DNA from: Mesorhizobium sp. B2-3-4
GTDB taxonomy: Bacteria > Pseudomonadota > Alphaproteobacteria > Rhizobiales > Rhizobiaceae
Assembly: GCF_006442315.1 (NCBI RefSeq)
Contig: NZ_VFVY01000007.1
Location: 124,001 to 188,000 of the forward strand
Reading direction: 5' to 3'
Length of the DNA: 64,000 nucleotides
The position numbers and the translations under genes were made by a program. Shown here one piece after another: positions 16,935 through 25,095 of the stretch. Position 1 is the stretch's first letter. Each line of letters opens with the position of its first letter. The notes beneath the pieces are model-generated. The model worked only from the letters and a program-made list of their open reading frames with translations. It was not told where the DNA came from and did no database searches.

Positions 16935-17924
16935 ATGAGGAAAACAGTTTTGCTCGCCGCCGTCGCCGCCATGGCGCTGGGCGCCGGGCCGGCTCTGGCC
17001 AAGAAGCAACTCGTCATCGTGGTGAAAGGTCTCGACAATCCGTTCTTCGAGGCCATCCACCAGGGTTGCGAGAAGTGGAACAAGGAGAATGCCAGCTCGG
17101 AATATGCATGCTTCTACACAGGTCCGGCCTCGACTTCCGATGAGGCCGGCGAAGCGCAGATCCTGCAAGACGTGCTGAGCAAGCCGGACACGGCGGCGGT
17201 GGCGATCTCGCCGTCCAATGCGCCGCTGATTGCGCAGACGCTCAAGACCGCCAATCCGACGATCCCGATCATGACCGTCGACGCCGATCTCACCAAGGAA
17301 GACGCAGCCCTGCGCAAGACCTATCTCGGCACCGACAACTACCTGATGGGCAAGAAGATCGGCGAGTACATCAAGAAGGCCAAGCCGAATGGCGGCACGA
17401 TCTGCACCATCGAGGGCAATCCGGCAGCCGACAACATCCTGCGCCGCGCGCAAGGCATGCGCGACGCGCTGACCGGCAAGGAAGGCCTCGCGGCACTGGC
17501 CGGCGAAGGCGGCTGGACGGAAGTCGCCGGCTGCCCGGTGTTCACTAATGACGACGGCGCCAAGGGCGTGCAGGCGATGACCGACATCCTCGCCGCCAAC
17601 CCCAAGCTCGATGCGTTCGGCATCATGGGCGGCTGGCCGCTGTTCGGCGCCCCGCAGCCCTATCGCGACCTGGTCGGACCGTTGAAGGACCGGCTGGCCA
17701 AGAACGACTTCGTCATCGGCGCCGCCGACACGATCGGCGACGAGGTGGCGATCGCCAGGGATGGCCTCGTCACCGCGCTGGTCGGCCAGCGGCCCTTCGA
17801 AATGGGCTACAAGGCACCGTCGGTGATGATCGACCTGATCGAGGGCAAGAAGGTCGACGATCCGGTCTTCACCGGCCTCGACGAATGCACCAAGGACACG
17901 GTCGACACCTGCATCCAGAAGTAG
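16935..17924 (+). CDS. Periplasmic sugar-binding protein, CUT2 (FrcB/RbsB type)
   Basis: 329 residues with a Sec signal (MRKTVLLAAVAAMALGAGPA, cut probably after ALA near residue 22). The mature chain opens KKQLVIVVKGLDNPFFEAI, a typical RbsB/FrcB start, and has two Rossmann-like lobes (peripla_BP_4). Several cysteines are present, including a CTKDTVDTC pair at the C-terminus that could form a disulfide. ATG 16935 with AAGGGAGG is preferred over the frame start at 16839. It lies divergently from its ATPase and permease. A UUCG-loop hairpin follows the stop, so it is probably monocistronic or partly uncoupled from the GntR gene downstream. Confidence 0.9.
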   Translation: MRKTVLLAAVAAMALGAGPALAKKQLVIVVKGLDNPFFEAIHQGCEKWNKENASSEYACFYTGPASTSDEAGEAQILQDVLSKPDTAAVAISPSNAPLIAQTLKTANPTIPIMTVDADLTKEDAALRKTYLGTDNYLMGKKIGEYIKKAKPNGGTICTIEGNPAADNILRRAQGMRDALTGKEGLAALAGEGGWTEVAGCPVFTNDDGAKGVQAMTDILAANPKLDAFGIMGGWPLFGAPQPYRDLVGPLKDRLAKNDFVIGAADTIGDEVAIARDGLVTALVGQRPFEMGYKAPSVMIDLIEGKKVDDPVFTGLDECTKDTVDTCIQK

Positions 17925-17935
17925 CTCGCACTATC

Positions 17936-17961
17936 GGGGCGTCCTTTTCGAAGGGCGCCCC
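17936..17961 (+). terminator. Hairpin with TTCG loop after sugar-binding protein
   Basis: An 11-bp stem (GGGGCGTCCTT with AAGGGCGCCCC, one G-T wobble) closes an extra-stable TTCG tetraloop, 12 bases behind the stop codon. There is no T-tract; it may terminate weakly or protect the abundant binding-protein mRNA from 3' decay. Confidence 0.55.
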
Positions 17962-18112
17962 ATCACTTCCCTCAGGGATAAGGACAAGGCAGCCTTGTCG
18001 GGCCAGCAGGCTCCGGCTTGACGTGCCCGTGCGTCTTGCCATGCGGCATGGACAACAGCGGGGCGGACAGTCGAACGGCCTGCGAGACAAGATTGCCGAC
18101 GCCGGAACGAAG

Positions 18113-18895
18113 ATGCCGGACGACAAGCCCACAAAGCGATCCGCCGCGGCCGAAATGCCGCCCAGCCCGCCCGCCGCCACGGTTCGCCGGCCCGATATGG
18201 CGTGGAATCCGGGATCGAGCGTGCATGCTTCGCTGGCCGGCGAGATCGGCCTCAGGATCGTGCGCGGCGACTACCCGCCCGGCACCATCCTGCCCAATGA
18301 GGCCAAATGGTCGGAAACCTTCAACGTCAGCCGATCGGCGGTGCGCGAGGCGATCAAGATGCTAATGGCCAAGAGCCTTTTGGCATCGCGTCCCAAGATC
18401 GGCAGCTGGGTCGAACCCCGGGAACGCTGGAACCTGCTCGACCGCGATGTGCTTGCCTGGTACGCGACCTCGCCGGACCGCGAGGTGTTCCTGCGCACCG
18501 TGCAGGAATTTCGCCATATCATCGAGCCGGAAGCATCCGCCTTCGCCGCCATCCGGCGCAGCGGCGAGCAGATGGCCGAGATCAGCCAGGCCTGTCGCGA
18601 GATGGGCGCGGCGACAAACCTGCAGGAGCGCACGCGCGCCGATACGCGCTTCCACCTCGCCATCCTCAGGGCCTCCGGCAACGATCTGCTGGTGCCGCTC
18701 GGCGTCCTGATCGAGTCCGCGCTCGACCATCTCTTCGTCTTCGTCACGCGCGAGCACAGCGACCAGCGGCGCGCGCAGGCGCTGCATGAGGCGATCGAGA
18801 AGAACATCCGCCTGCAGCGGCCGGCCGCCGCCAGGAGCGCGGTGCATAAATTGCTCGCCAACACCGACGAAGTGATCGAACGGTCGCGGCGGTAG
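18113..18895 (+). CDS. GntR-family regulator, FadR subfamily (FCD domain), copy 1
   Basis: 260 residues from ATG 18113. After a polar N-terminal tail, the winged helix-turn-helix spans about 38-105 (GEIGLRIVRGDYPPGTILPN, SRSAVREAIKMLMAK). The FCD ligand domain (about 112-255) is helical and carries the metal-ligand-type histidines in EFRHIIEP, TRFHLAIL and ALHEAIEKN. A nearly identical paralogue lies at 20969. It probably senses a sugar acid and controls the neighbouring importer and dehydrogenase genes through TTGT-N3-ACAA boxes. The ribosome site is weak, so the exact start is uncertain; longer frames run back to 17885. Confidence 0.88.
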   Translation: MPDDKPTKRSAAAEMPPSPPAATVRRPDMAWNPGSSVHASLAGEIGLRIVRGDYPPGTILPNEAKWSETFNVSRSAVREAIKMLMAKSLLASRPKIGSWVEPRERWNLLDRDVLAWYATSPDREVFLRTVQEFRHIIEPEASAFAAIRRSGEQMAEISQACREMGAATNLQERTRADTRFHLAILRASGNDLLVPLGVLIESALDHLFVFVTREHSDQRRAQALHEAIEKNIRLQRPAAARSAVHKLLANTDEVIERSRR

Positions 18896-18911
18896 GTCGG
18901 CCGCTCGGGCG

Positions 18912-19850
18912 TCAGATGGTCTGTTTCTTGCCATCCTTCATCGGCATCAGATCGATGCCGTTCACCTTGGCGATATGGGTCGCCAGCATCGGCACGAACT
19001 GCTCGGCCGGTCCGGTGGCGTGCGCCCCGGCGAATGAATTCTTGGTGGCGTTGCCGAGCGGGTTGGCGATGCCGGCCGCCCCTGCCATCGATTCCAGATA
19101 AGTCAGGTCCTTGAAGGCATTGGCGATGGTGAATTTGTGGGCGTCGCGGTCGCCTTCCAGGGTCCAGCGCATGAAGGTCTGGTAGAAGCCGCAATCCATG
19201 CGGCCGTTGCGGATGACGCTGTCGAAGCGCGGCGGCGAGATGCCGACCTTCTCGGCCAGCGCCAATGCCTCGGAATAGATGGCCGCATAGCCCAGCGAGA
19301 TGAAATTGTTGAGCAGCTTCATGCGGTGGCCGTCGCCGGTGTCGCCGATATGGACGATGCGGCCGGCCCAGGTCTCGATCACCGGCTTGACCCTGGCGAA
19401 GACGGCATCGGGCGCGCCGACCATGGCGTCGAGCGTGCCTTCCCAGGCCTCCTTGGGCGTGCGGCTCAGCGGTGCATCGACAAAGTCGACGCCGATCTCC
19501 TTCAATTCGGCCGCAAGCGCCACCGTCGAGACCGGGTCGGAGGTTGAGCAGTCGACGACGACCGAACCCTTTTTCAAACCCTCCTTGAGGCCGCCGGGGC
19601 CGCGGATGATGGCTTCAACCTCGCGCGAGCCGGTGACGCAGATGAAGACGATATCGGATGCCGCCGCCACGTCGCGCGCGGTCGCCGCCTCCTTGGCGCC
19701 CCGGCCAAGCATATCTTCCGCCGGTTTGCGGTTCTTACGGCCGAGGAAAGTGAGGGGATAGCCCTTGTCGACGATGTTCCTGGCGATGCCGTGACCCATC
19801 AGGCCGAGGCCGACAAAGCCGATTTTTTCGTGGGTTGCGGTCGTGTTCAT
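18912..19850 (-). CDS. NAD-dependent beta-hydroxyacid dehydrogenase (HIBADH/GarR family)
   Basis: 312 residues. The Rossmann motif GFVGLGLMGHGIA is at residues 10-22. The substrate segment (DAPLSRTPKEAWEGTLDAMV) is the family's second signature, with the usual SGG replaced by SRTP. The catalytic lysine is in GDGHRMKLLNN. Relatives oxidise 3-hydroxyisobutyrate or reduce tartronate semialdehyde; the altered SGG motif suggests another substrate. It is convergent with GntR copy 1 and divergent from the epimerase-like gene, sharing a 120-base control region that contains two palindromes. Start at ATG 19850 has GGACAGGCAGC upstream, a weak site. Confidence 0.87.
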   Translation of the reverse strand: MNTTATHEKIGFVGLGLMGHGIARNIVDKGYPLTFLGRKNRKPAEDMLGRGAKEAATARDVAAASDIVFICVTGSREVEAIIRGPGGLKEGLKKGSVVVDCSTSDPVSTVALAAELKEIGVDFVDAPLSRTPKEAWEGTLDAMVGAPDAVFARVKPVIETWAGRIVHIGDTGDGHRMKLLNNFISLGYAAIYSEALALAEKVGISPPRFDSVIRNGRMDCGFYQTFMRWTLEGDRDAHKFTIANAFKDLTYLESMAGAAGIANPLGNATKNSFAGAHATGPAEQFVPMLATHIAKVNGIDLMPMKDGKKQTI

Positions 19851-19868
19851 GCTGCCTGTCCTGTTTAC

Positions 19869-19882
19869 GATTATCGATAATC
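19869..19882. promoter_or_regulatory. Perfect 14-bp palindrome, candidate operator
   Basis: GATTATCGATAATC, 19 bases upstream of the hydroxyacid dehydrogenase start. It differs from the TTGT-N3-ACAA boxes, so it may bind a different regulator. Confidence 0.4.
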
Positions 19883-19922
19883 TCGGCGCTGTTTTAGCCA
19901 TAGACGGTTGCGGAAAGCAATA

Positions 19923-19933
19923 TTGTCTGACAA
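19923..19933. promoter_or_regulatory. Candidate FadR/GntR operator, box 3
   Basis: TTGTCTGACAA, the most perfect of the three boxes: with its flanks ATTGTCTGACAAT is a 13-base palindrome, again followed by AG. It lies 38 bases before the SDR start at 19971 in the divergent promoter region, so regulation of that gene and the dehydrogenase by the nearby GntR proteins is likely. Confidence 0.6.
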
Positions 19934-19970
19934 TAGACGCAAATCCCAGGGATTTTCGTGGAGACCAGGA

Positions 19971-20867
19971 ATGACGAAGCGGATCATGTTTACCGGCGGC
20001 AGCGGCAAGGCTGGGCGCCACGTCGTGCAATATCTGGTGGAGCAGGGCTGCCAGGTGCTCAACATCGACACCAGGCCGCTCGACAATCCCAAGGTGCGCA
20101 CGCTGATCACCGACATCACCGACAGCGGCCAGGTGTTCAACGCGCTGTCGAGCTATATGGGCCTGCACGAATTCGATCCGTCGCTGCGCCCGCAGCCGGT
20201 GGACGCCGTGGTGCATTTCGCCGCCATTCCACGCATCATGATCACCCCCGACAACGAAGTGTTCCGCATCAATGCGATGGGCACCTACAATGTCATCGAG
20301 GCGGCGGTGAAGCTCGGCATCCGCAAGGTGATCATTGCCTCCAGCGAAACGACCTACGGCCTTGTCTTCGCCAATGAGCCGCGCGATCCCAGATATTTCC
20401 CGCTCGACGAGGCGTATGACGTCGATCCGATGGACAGCTACGCGCTGTCCAAGATCGTCAACGAGCAGACCGCGCGCGCCTTCGCGCAGCGCAACGGCAC
20501 CGACATCTACGCACTTCGCATCGGCAACGTCATCGAGCCGCATGAATATTCGCTGTTTCCGAAATGGTTCGCGGATCCCGGATTCCGCAAGCGCATCGCC
20601 TGGAGTTATATCGACGCGCGCGACCTTGGCCAGATCACGCTGCGCGCGGTCGAGAAGGACGGGCTCGGCTACCAGGTGTTCAATGCCGCCAATGACGACA
20701 CCTCGTCGGACCTGCCGACGGCCGAACTCCTCAAGCGGTTCTATCCCAGCGTGCCGGTCAAGGAGGAGCTCGGCGAATACGAGACGCTGCTGTCGAACCG
20801 CAAGGCACGTGACCTGCTCGGCTTCCGCCCGGAACACAGCTGGCGCAAATACGTCAAGACCGCCTGA
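19971..20867 (+). CDS. NAD(P)-dependent epimerase/dehydrogenase (extended SDR)
   Basis: 298 residues. The nucleotide-binding motif appears as FTGGSGKAGRHV (residues 7-18). The serine of SSETTYG and the YALSK tyrosine-lysine pair form the catalytic triad of short-chain dehydrogenases. The pattern resembles uronate dehydrogenases and small sugar-nucleotide epimerases. With a hydroxyacid dehydrogenase, a sugar importer and FCD-type regulators around it, a role in oxidation of a sugar or uronic acid is inferred. ATG 19971 directly follows an AGGA; the frame is open back to 19908 but the family starts here. Confidence 0.85.
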   Translation: MTKRIMFTGGSGKAGRHVVQYLVEQGCQVLNIDTRPLDNPKVRTLITDITDSGQVFNALSSYMGLHEFDPSLRPQPVDAVVHFAAIPRIMITPDNEVFRINAMGTYNVIEAAVKLGIRKVIIASSETTYGLVFANEPRDPRYFPLDEAYDVDPMDSYALSKIVNEQTARAFAQRNGTDIYALRIGNVIEPHEYSLFPKWFADPGFRKRIAWSYIDARDLGQITLRAVEKDGLGYQVFNAANDDTSSDLPTAELLKRFYPSVPVKEELGEYETLLSNRKARDLLGFRPEHSWRKYVKTA

Positions 20868-20968
20868 CCATGGTCGAATCGTCGTTGGGTTGTGCATAGC
20901 CCGGGGCTTTGGCGCCCAACGACCGCACCGCGCTTGACAGCTTCCTTAAACCGGCCTTTCTGGAACTC

Positions 20969-21745
20969 ATGCGGGACGCGAAGCCGAACAAGGAAAAATC
21001 GCCCAAAAAGGCTGTAGCCGCCGAGCGCCAGGCCGGCGTTCGCCGGCCCGACGCGGCGCGCATTCCCGGCGCCAGCGTGCACACGTCGCTGGCCAGCGAG
21101 ATCGGGCTCAGGATCGTGCGCGGCGACTATCCGCCAGGCACCATCCTGCCCAACGAAGCCAAATGGTCGGAGACCTTCAGCGTCAGCCGCTCGGCGGTGC
21201 GCGAGGCGATCAAGATGCTGATGGCCAAGAGCCTGTTGGCATCCCGTCCCAAGATCGGCAGCTGGGTCGAACCGAAGGAGCGGTGGAACCTGCTTGACCG
21301 GGACGTGCTCGCCTGGTACGCGACGTCGCCGGACCGCGAAGTGTTCCTGAGGACGGTCCAGGAATTCCGCCACATCATCGAGCCGGAAGCGACCGCCTTC
21401 GCCGCCATGCGGCGGACCGAGGAGCAGATGGCCGAGATCAGCCAGGCCTGCCGGGAGATGGGTGAGGCGACCAGCCTGCAGGAACGCACCCGCGCCGACA
21501 CCCGCTTCCACCTCGCAATCCTGCGTGCTTCCGGCAATGACCTGCTGGTGCCGCTCGGCGTGTTGATCGAATCCGCCTTCGATCACCTGTTCACCTACAC
21601 GACCCGGGAGCTCGACGATCTGCAACTGGCGCAGAAGATGCACGAGGCGATCGAGAAGAACATCCGCCTGAAACGGCCGGACGCGGCGCGCAATGCCGTG
21701 CGAAAGCTCCTGGCCAATACCGACAACGTCATCCGGTCGCGATAG
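20969..21745 (+). CDS. GntR-family regulator, FadR subfamily (FCD domain), copy 2
   Basis: 258 residues, a close paralogue of the protein at 18113: the DNA-binding region and most of the FCD domain are identical or conservatively changed, and only the N-terminal 35 residues and the C-terminal part (LFTYTTRELDDLQLAQKM versus LFVFVTREHSDQRRAQAL) clearly differ. Identical recognition helices (NVSRSAVREAIK versus SVSRSAVREAIK) imply the same DNA sites. It follows the epimerase gene by about 100 bases. ATG 20969 is preferred; a TTG at 20909 would add 20 residues. Confidence 0.88.
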   Translation: MRDAKPNKEKSPKKAVAAERQAGVRRPDAARIPGASVHTSLASEIGLRIVRGDYPPGTILPNEAKWSETFSVSRSAVREAIKMLMAKSLLASRPKIGSWVEPKERWNLLDRDVLAWYATSPDREVFLRTVQEFRHIIEPEATAFAAMRRTEEQMAEISQACREMGEATSLQERTRADTRFHLAILRASGNDLLVPLGVLIESAFDHLFTYTTRELDDLQLAQKMHEAIEKNIRLKRPDAARNAVRKLLANTDNVIRSR

Positions 21746-21790
21746 ATTTCGCGACATCTCCGTTTGGCGCAGGTGTTGCCGCCGCGTGGC

Positions 21791-22582
21791 TCACGCCTTG
21801 CCCATGGCGATGGATTTGCGGAAAGCCGCGGCCAGACCCTTTGCCACCGCCTCGTCGAAACCGGCTTCGCGCATCGTCTCGATCGCGGCCGCGGTGGTGC
21901 CGCGATAGTCGAGGAAGGCTTCGACCGTATCGGCCGGAGAGGCGTCCCGCAGTTCAAGCAGCCGGCCGGTGCCCGCGAGCAGCGTGTTGACGGCGCGCTG
22001 CGCGACATCGGGCGAGAGGCCGAAGGCAACCGCGTCGCGGCGCATCGCCTCCGCCAGCAGGGCAGGGAAGGCCGGGCCGGAGCCGGCAAGTCCGGTCAGG
22101 TAGTCGATGTCGCGTTCGCTGCCGACCTCGTCCTGTATCCCGCAGGCGTCGAAGATCGCGCGCACGACGGCGCGGTCCGCCTCGGAGGTGCCGCCGCTTG
22201 CGATCCACGGCGTATAGGACCTTGCCACCTCGGCGGCCGCGTTGGGCAGCGAGCGCACCACCCTTGAGGTCGCATGCTTCCCGGCGATGTCGGCAAGACG
22301 GATGCCGGCCATCACCGAAACCACCAGTTTGCCCTTGGCGTCGACAGCCAGGGACGGCCAGTCTTCGGGCCGCACCGACAGCAGGATGACATCGCAGCGG
22401 TCGGCGAGCGCCTGGTTGTCGTCTGTCCAGAAGGCGCCGGGGAAGCGTGGCGGTTTCGCGCGCCGGTAGGATAGCGTGAGGTTTTCCGCGCGGACCACGC
22501 CAGCCGCAAGAGCCGCCCCGACAATCGCGCCGCCCAGCCAGCCCGCGCCACCGACAATGCCGAGCCTGATCGAAGCGTTCAT
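21791..22582 (-). CDS. Pyrroline-5-carboxylate reductase-like protein (ProC family)
   Basis: 263 residues. The N-terminal Rossmann motif is GIVGGAGWLGGAI. The C-terminal helical domain has GLAGSGPAFPALLAEAM, the ProC signature segment, followed by AVNTLLAGTGRLL. ProC reduces P5C to proline with NAD(P)H, but many ProC-like paralogues act on other imines or only bind nucleotide. The unusual GAGW instead of GxGNM in the dinucleotide motif supports a paralogue. Start ATG 22582 has a strong AAAAGGAGG. It faces GntR copy 2 convergently. Confidence 0.8.
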   Translation of the reverse strand: MNASIRLGIVGGAGWLGGAIVGAALAAGVVRAENLTLSYRRAKPPRFPGAFWTDDNQALADRCDVILLSVRPEDWPSLAVDAKGKLVVSVMAGIRLADIAGKHATSRVVRSLPNAAAEVARSYTPWIASGGTSEADRAVVRAIFDACGIQDEVGSERDIDYLTGLAGSGPAFPALLAEAMRRDAVAFGLSPDVAQRAVNTLLAGTGRLLELRDASPADTVEAFLDYRGTTAAAIETMREAGFDEAVAKGLAAAFRKSIAMGKA

Positions 22583-22795
22583 GTATGCCTCCTTTTGTTG
22601 GCGCCAAGGTGAGGAAGGCCGCGATCCTTGTCCAGTGCGCGACGCAACCTCGAATGGCTGGCGGCGTTGGTCTGTTTTTGGCCGGCTGTCGAAGCAATCG
22701 GGCCGCCATCTCAACAAAATTCGAGGGCCTGTGTCGGATCGGCTGTGTGATGCCCGTCCTTGGGACATCGAAGAGGACCAAAAGGAGTAAGGAAA

Positions 22796-23239
22796 ATGCC
22801 CAGCACCGTTCGTCTGCATCGCGTTCTGACCACCAGCCCGCAGAAGGTCTACCGCGCGTTCCTCGAGGCCGACGCGCTTGCCAAATGGCTTCCGCCAAAC
22901 GGCTTCACCTGCACGGTCCATCATCTGGAAGGCAAGGTCGGCGGTACGTTCAAGATGTCGTTCCGCAACTTCACCACCGGTGACAGCCACTCTTTCGGCG
23001 GCGAATATGTCGAGCTCGTTCCAGGCGAGCTCCTGCGCTACACAGACAGGTTCGACGACCCCAATTTGCCGGGCCAGATCGAGGTGACCGTGACGCTGAA
23101 GAAAGTGTCCGTCGGCACCGAAGTGAACATCACCCAGGCCGGCATTCCTGACGTCATTCCCGCGGAAGCCTGCTATCTCGGCTGGCAGGAATCGCTGAGG
23201 AACCTGGCCAAGCTGGTCGAGCCCGAGATCAACCAATAG
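22796..23239 (+). CDS. SRPBCC/AHSA1-family protein
   Basis: 147 residues of the activator-of-Hsp90-ATPase-like (AHSA1/CalC) fold: HRVLTTSPQKVYRAFLEADA at the start, KWLPPNGFTC with the family KWxxP motif, GGEYVELVPGELL and a terminal helix GWQESLRNLAKLVEP. It is complete and has AAGGAG before ATG 22796. Bacterial members have no general assigned function; ligand binding is likely. It stands alone, convergent with the DUF3175 gene. Confidence 0.85.
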   Translation: MPSTVRLHRVLTTSPQKVYRAFLEADALAKWLPPNGFTCTVHHLEGKVGGTFKMSFRNFTTGDSHSFGGEYVELVPGELLRYTDRFDDPNLPGQIEVTVTLKKVSVGTEVNITQAGIPDVIPAEACYLGWQESLRNLAKLVEPEINQ

Positions 23240-23253
23240 GCGCCGATGGCGGG

Positions 23254-23276
23254 CGAGGGAGGCTAGTCCTCCCTCG
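23254..23276. terminator. Hairpin between convergent genes
   Basis: A 9-bp perfect stem CGAGGGAGG/CCTCCCTCG around CTAGT; it overlaps the stop codon of the leftward DUF3175 gene and lies 15 bases past the stop of the AHSA1-like gene. Could act for both directions; no T-tract. Confidence 0.4.
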
Positions 23277-23553
23277 GGCGGCCAAACGCCTCGCGCAATT
23301 CGTCCTTGGCGTCCTCGAGCACCTTCTTCTGCTTTGCCAGCAGGTTCTTGCCGGCCCGGTTGATGTAGAAATTCAGCATCGACATGGCGGACTGGAAGGG
23401 TTCGGCCTTGCGGCGGTGGCTGTGTTCGGCCGATCGCTTGAGCGAGGCGGCAATCTTCCTGGCGTCGCCGGACTCAAAGATATGCTCCTCGAGATCCATC
23501 GCATCGCTGTGCTCGGTCACCCCGGCCGACCATTTTTGTGTGGCTGCGGTCAT
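23263..23553 (-). CDS. DUF3175 family small protein
   Basis: 96 residues, charged and helical. The sequence KWSAGVTEHSDAMDLEEHIF, then KIAASLKRSAEHS, SMLNFYINRAGKNL and a lysine-rich end, fits the DUF3175 family of short soluble proteins found in many proteobacteria. No function is established. ATG 23553 with AAAGGAG upstream was chosen; the longer frame to 23760 overlaps the MFS gene on the other strand. The lysine- and alanine-rich character is reminiscent of small nucleic-acid or stress proteins, but that is speculation. Confidence 0.8.
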   Translation of the reverse strand: MTAATQKWSAGVTEHSDAMDLEEHIFESGDARKIAASLKRSAEHSHRRKAEPFQSAMSMLNFYINRAGKNLLAKQKKVLEDAKDELREAFGRPRED

Positions 23554-23722
23554 GGCTGGTCTCCTTTGCGGCTGTTGAGCGGAAACTCCAGATACTGGCG
23601 TCGGTTCCCCTTCGTGGTCGTTCTGGAGCCACGGATTTGCACGCTGTGGCGCTGCAGTGTTCCGCGAATGCGTCGATAGTAGCCAAAACAGCAGCGGCTG
23701 AAGCCGCCGACAGGAAACGCCT

Positions 23723-24952
23723 TTGACCCGAACCGATTTGAGCCGGCCCAGTCCCGGCATCGACAGTTCCTACGCCTGGATGCGGCTGGCCATCTCGATG
23801 CTGCTGGCAACGATCGGCGCTGTCGGCATGTGGGCTGTCGTCGTGGTGCTGCCGGCGGTGCAGGCCGAGTTCGGCGTCGACCGCGCTGCCGCATCCATGC
23901 CCTACACCGCGACCATGGTGGGCTTTGCCGCCGGCAATGTTCTGGTTGGCCGTGCCATCGACCGCATGGGCTACTGGATTCCGGCGCTGATCTCTTCGAT
24001 AGCGCTCTCCGCCGGCCTCCTGCTCGCGGCGCTGTCGACCTCGATCCTGCAATTCACCCTTGCCCAGGGGGTGCTGATCGGTCTTGGCACATCGGTTATC
24101 TTCGGACCATTGATCGCCGACATCTCGCACTGGTTCAATCGCCGGCGCGGCGTGGCCGTCACCGCGGCGGCCGCCGGCAATTATCTCGCCGGAGCCATCT
24201 GGCCGACGATCATGCCGACGCTGATCAAGGCGGAAGGCTGGCGCTTCACCTATGCCGCCATCGGCATTTTCTGCCTGGTCACCATGGTGCCGCTGGTGCT
24301 GTTGCTGCGGCGTGGGGTTCCGGAAGCGGCGGTCGCCGGCTCACCCGGCAGCCGATCCGTACAGTCACTTGCGATGTCGCCGGCGGCCATGCAGGTGCTG
24401 CTGGTGGTCGCCGGTCTCGGCTGCTGCGTGGCGATGTCGATGCCGCAAGTGCATATCGTCGCCTATTGCATGGATCTCGGCTACGGCATGGCGCATGGCG
24501 CGGACATGCTGTCGATCATGATGGCGGCGGGCGTCGTCAGCCGCCTTGCCTCGGGCTTTGTCGCCGATCGCATCGGCGGCGTCAGAACCCTGATTATCGG
24601 CTCGGTGCTGCAATGCCTGTCCTTGCTGTTCTATATCCCGTTCGACGGGCTCGCCTCGCTCTATGTCGTGTCGCTGGTCTTCGGCCTGTCGCAAGGCGGC
24701 ATCGTGCCTTGCTATGCGATCATCGTGCGCGAATACCTTCCGGCCAAGGAGGCCGGCCAGCGCATCGGCATCGTCATGATGGCGACGATCTTCGGCATGG
24801 CTATCGGCGGCTGGATGTCGGGCTGGATCTACGACCTGACCGGCTCCTACGCGGCCGCGTTCCTCAACGGCATCGCCTGGAACCTCCTGAACATACTGGC
24901 CATCGGCCTGTTCATGTGGAAGGCCAGGCAGAGAGTTGCCGCGGCCGCTTGA
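23723..24952 (+). CDS. Major facilitator superfamily transporter
   Basis: 409 residues with about twelve membrane segments. The loop between segments 2 and 3 reads GRAIDRMGYW, the MFS loop-2/3 motif, and the second half repeats it (FVADRIGGVRT). It probably carries an organic anion or a metabolite in symport. The start is taken as TTG 23723 with AGGAAA six bases upstream; an internal ATG at 23780 would give 390 residues starting at the first membrane segment. It is divergent from the DUF3175 gene and apparently monocistronic. Confidence 0.85.
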   Translation: MTRTDLSRPSPGIDSSYAWMRLAISMLLATIGAVGMWAVVVVLPAVQAEFGVDRAAASMPYTATMVGFAAGNVLVGRAIDRMGYWIPALISSIALSAGLLLAALSTSILQFTLAQGVLIGLGTSVIFGPLIADISHWFNRRRGVAVTAAAAGNYLAGAIWPTIMPTLIKAEGWRFTYAAIGIFCLVTMVPLVLLLRRGVPEAAVAGSPGSRSVQSLAMSPAAMQVLLVVAGLGCCVAMSMPQVHIVAYCMDLGYGMAHGADMLSIMMAAGVVSRLASGFVADRIGGVRTLIIGSVLQCLSLLFYIPFDGLASLYVVSLVFGLSQGGIVPCYAIIVREYLPAKEAGQRIGIVMMATIFGMAIGGWMSGWIYDLTGSYAAAFLNGIAWNLLNILAIGLFMWKARQRVAAAA

Positions 24953-25095
24953 GGCCAGGCCAGGCACGGCTGGCTTGACAACAGCCGGTCACTGCGCGAC
25001 GCCAAGAGCCGATGGGTGCGGCAACAGGCTGGTAAGATGGCGACGGCTGGAAAGATCGCATTGCGGGTCAGTGGCCACGCGCATGGTCCAAGGCC

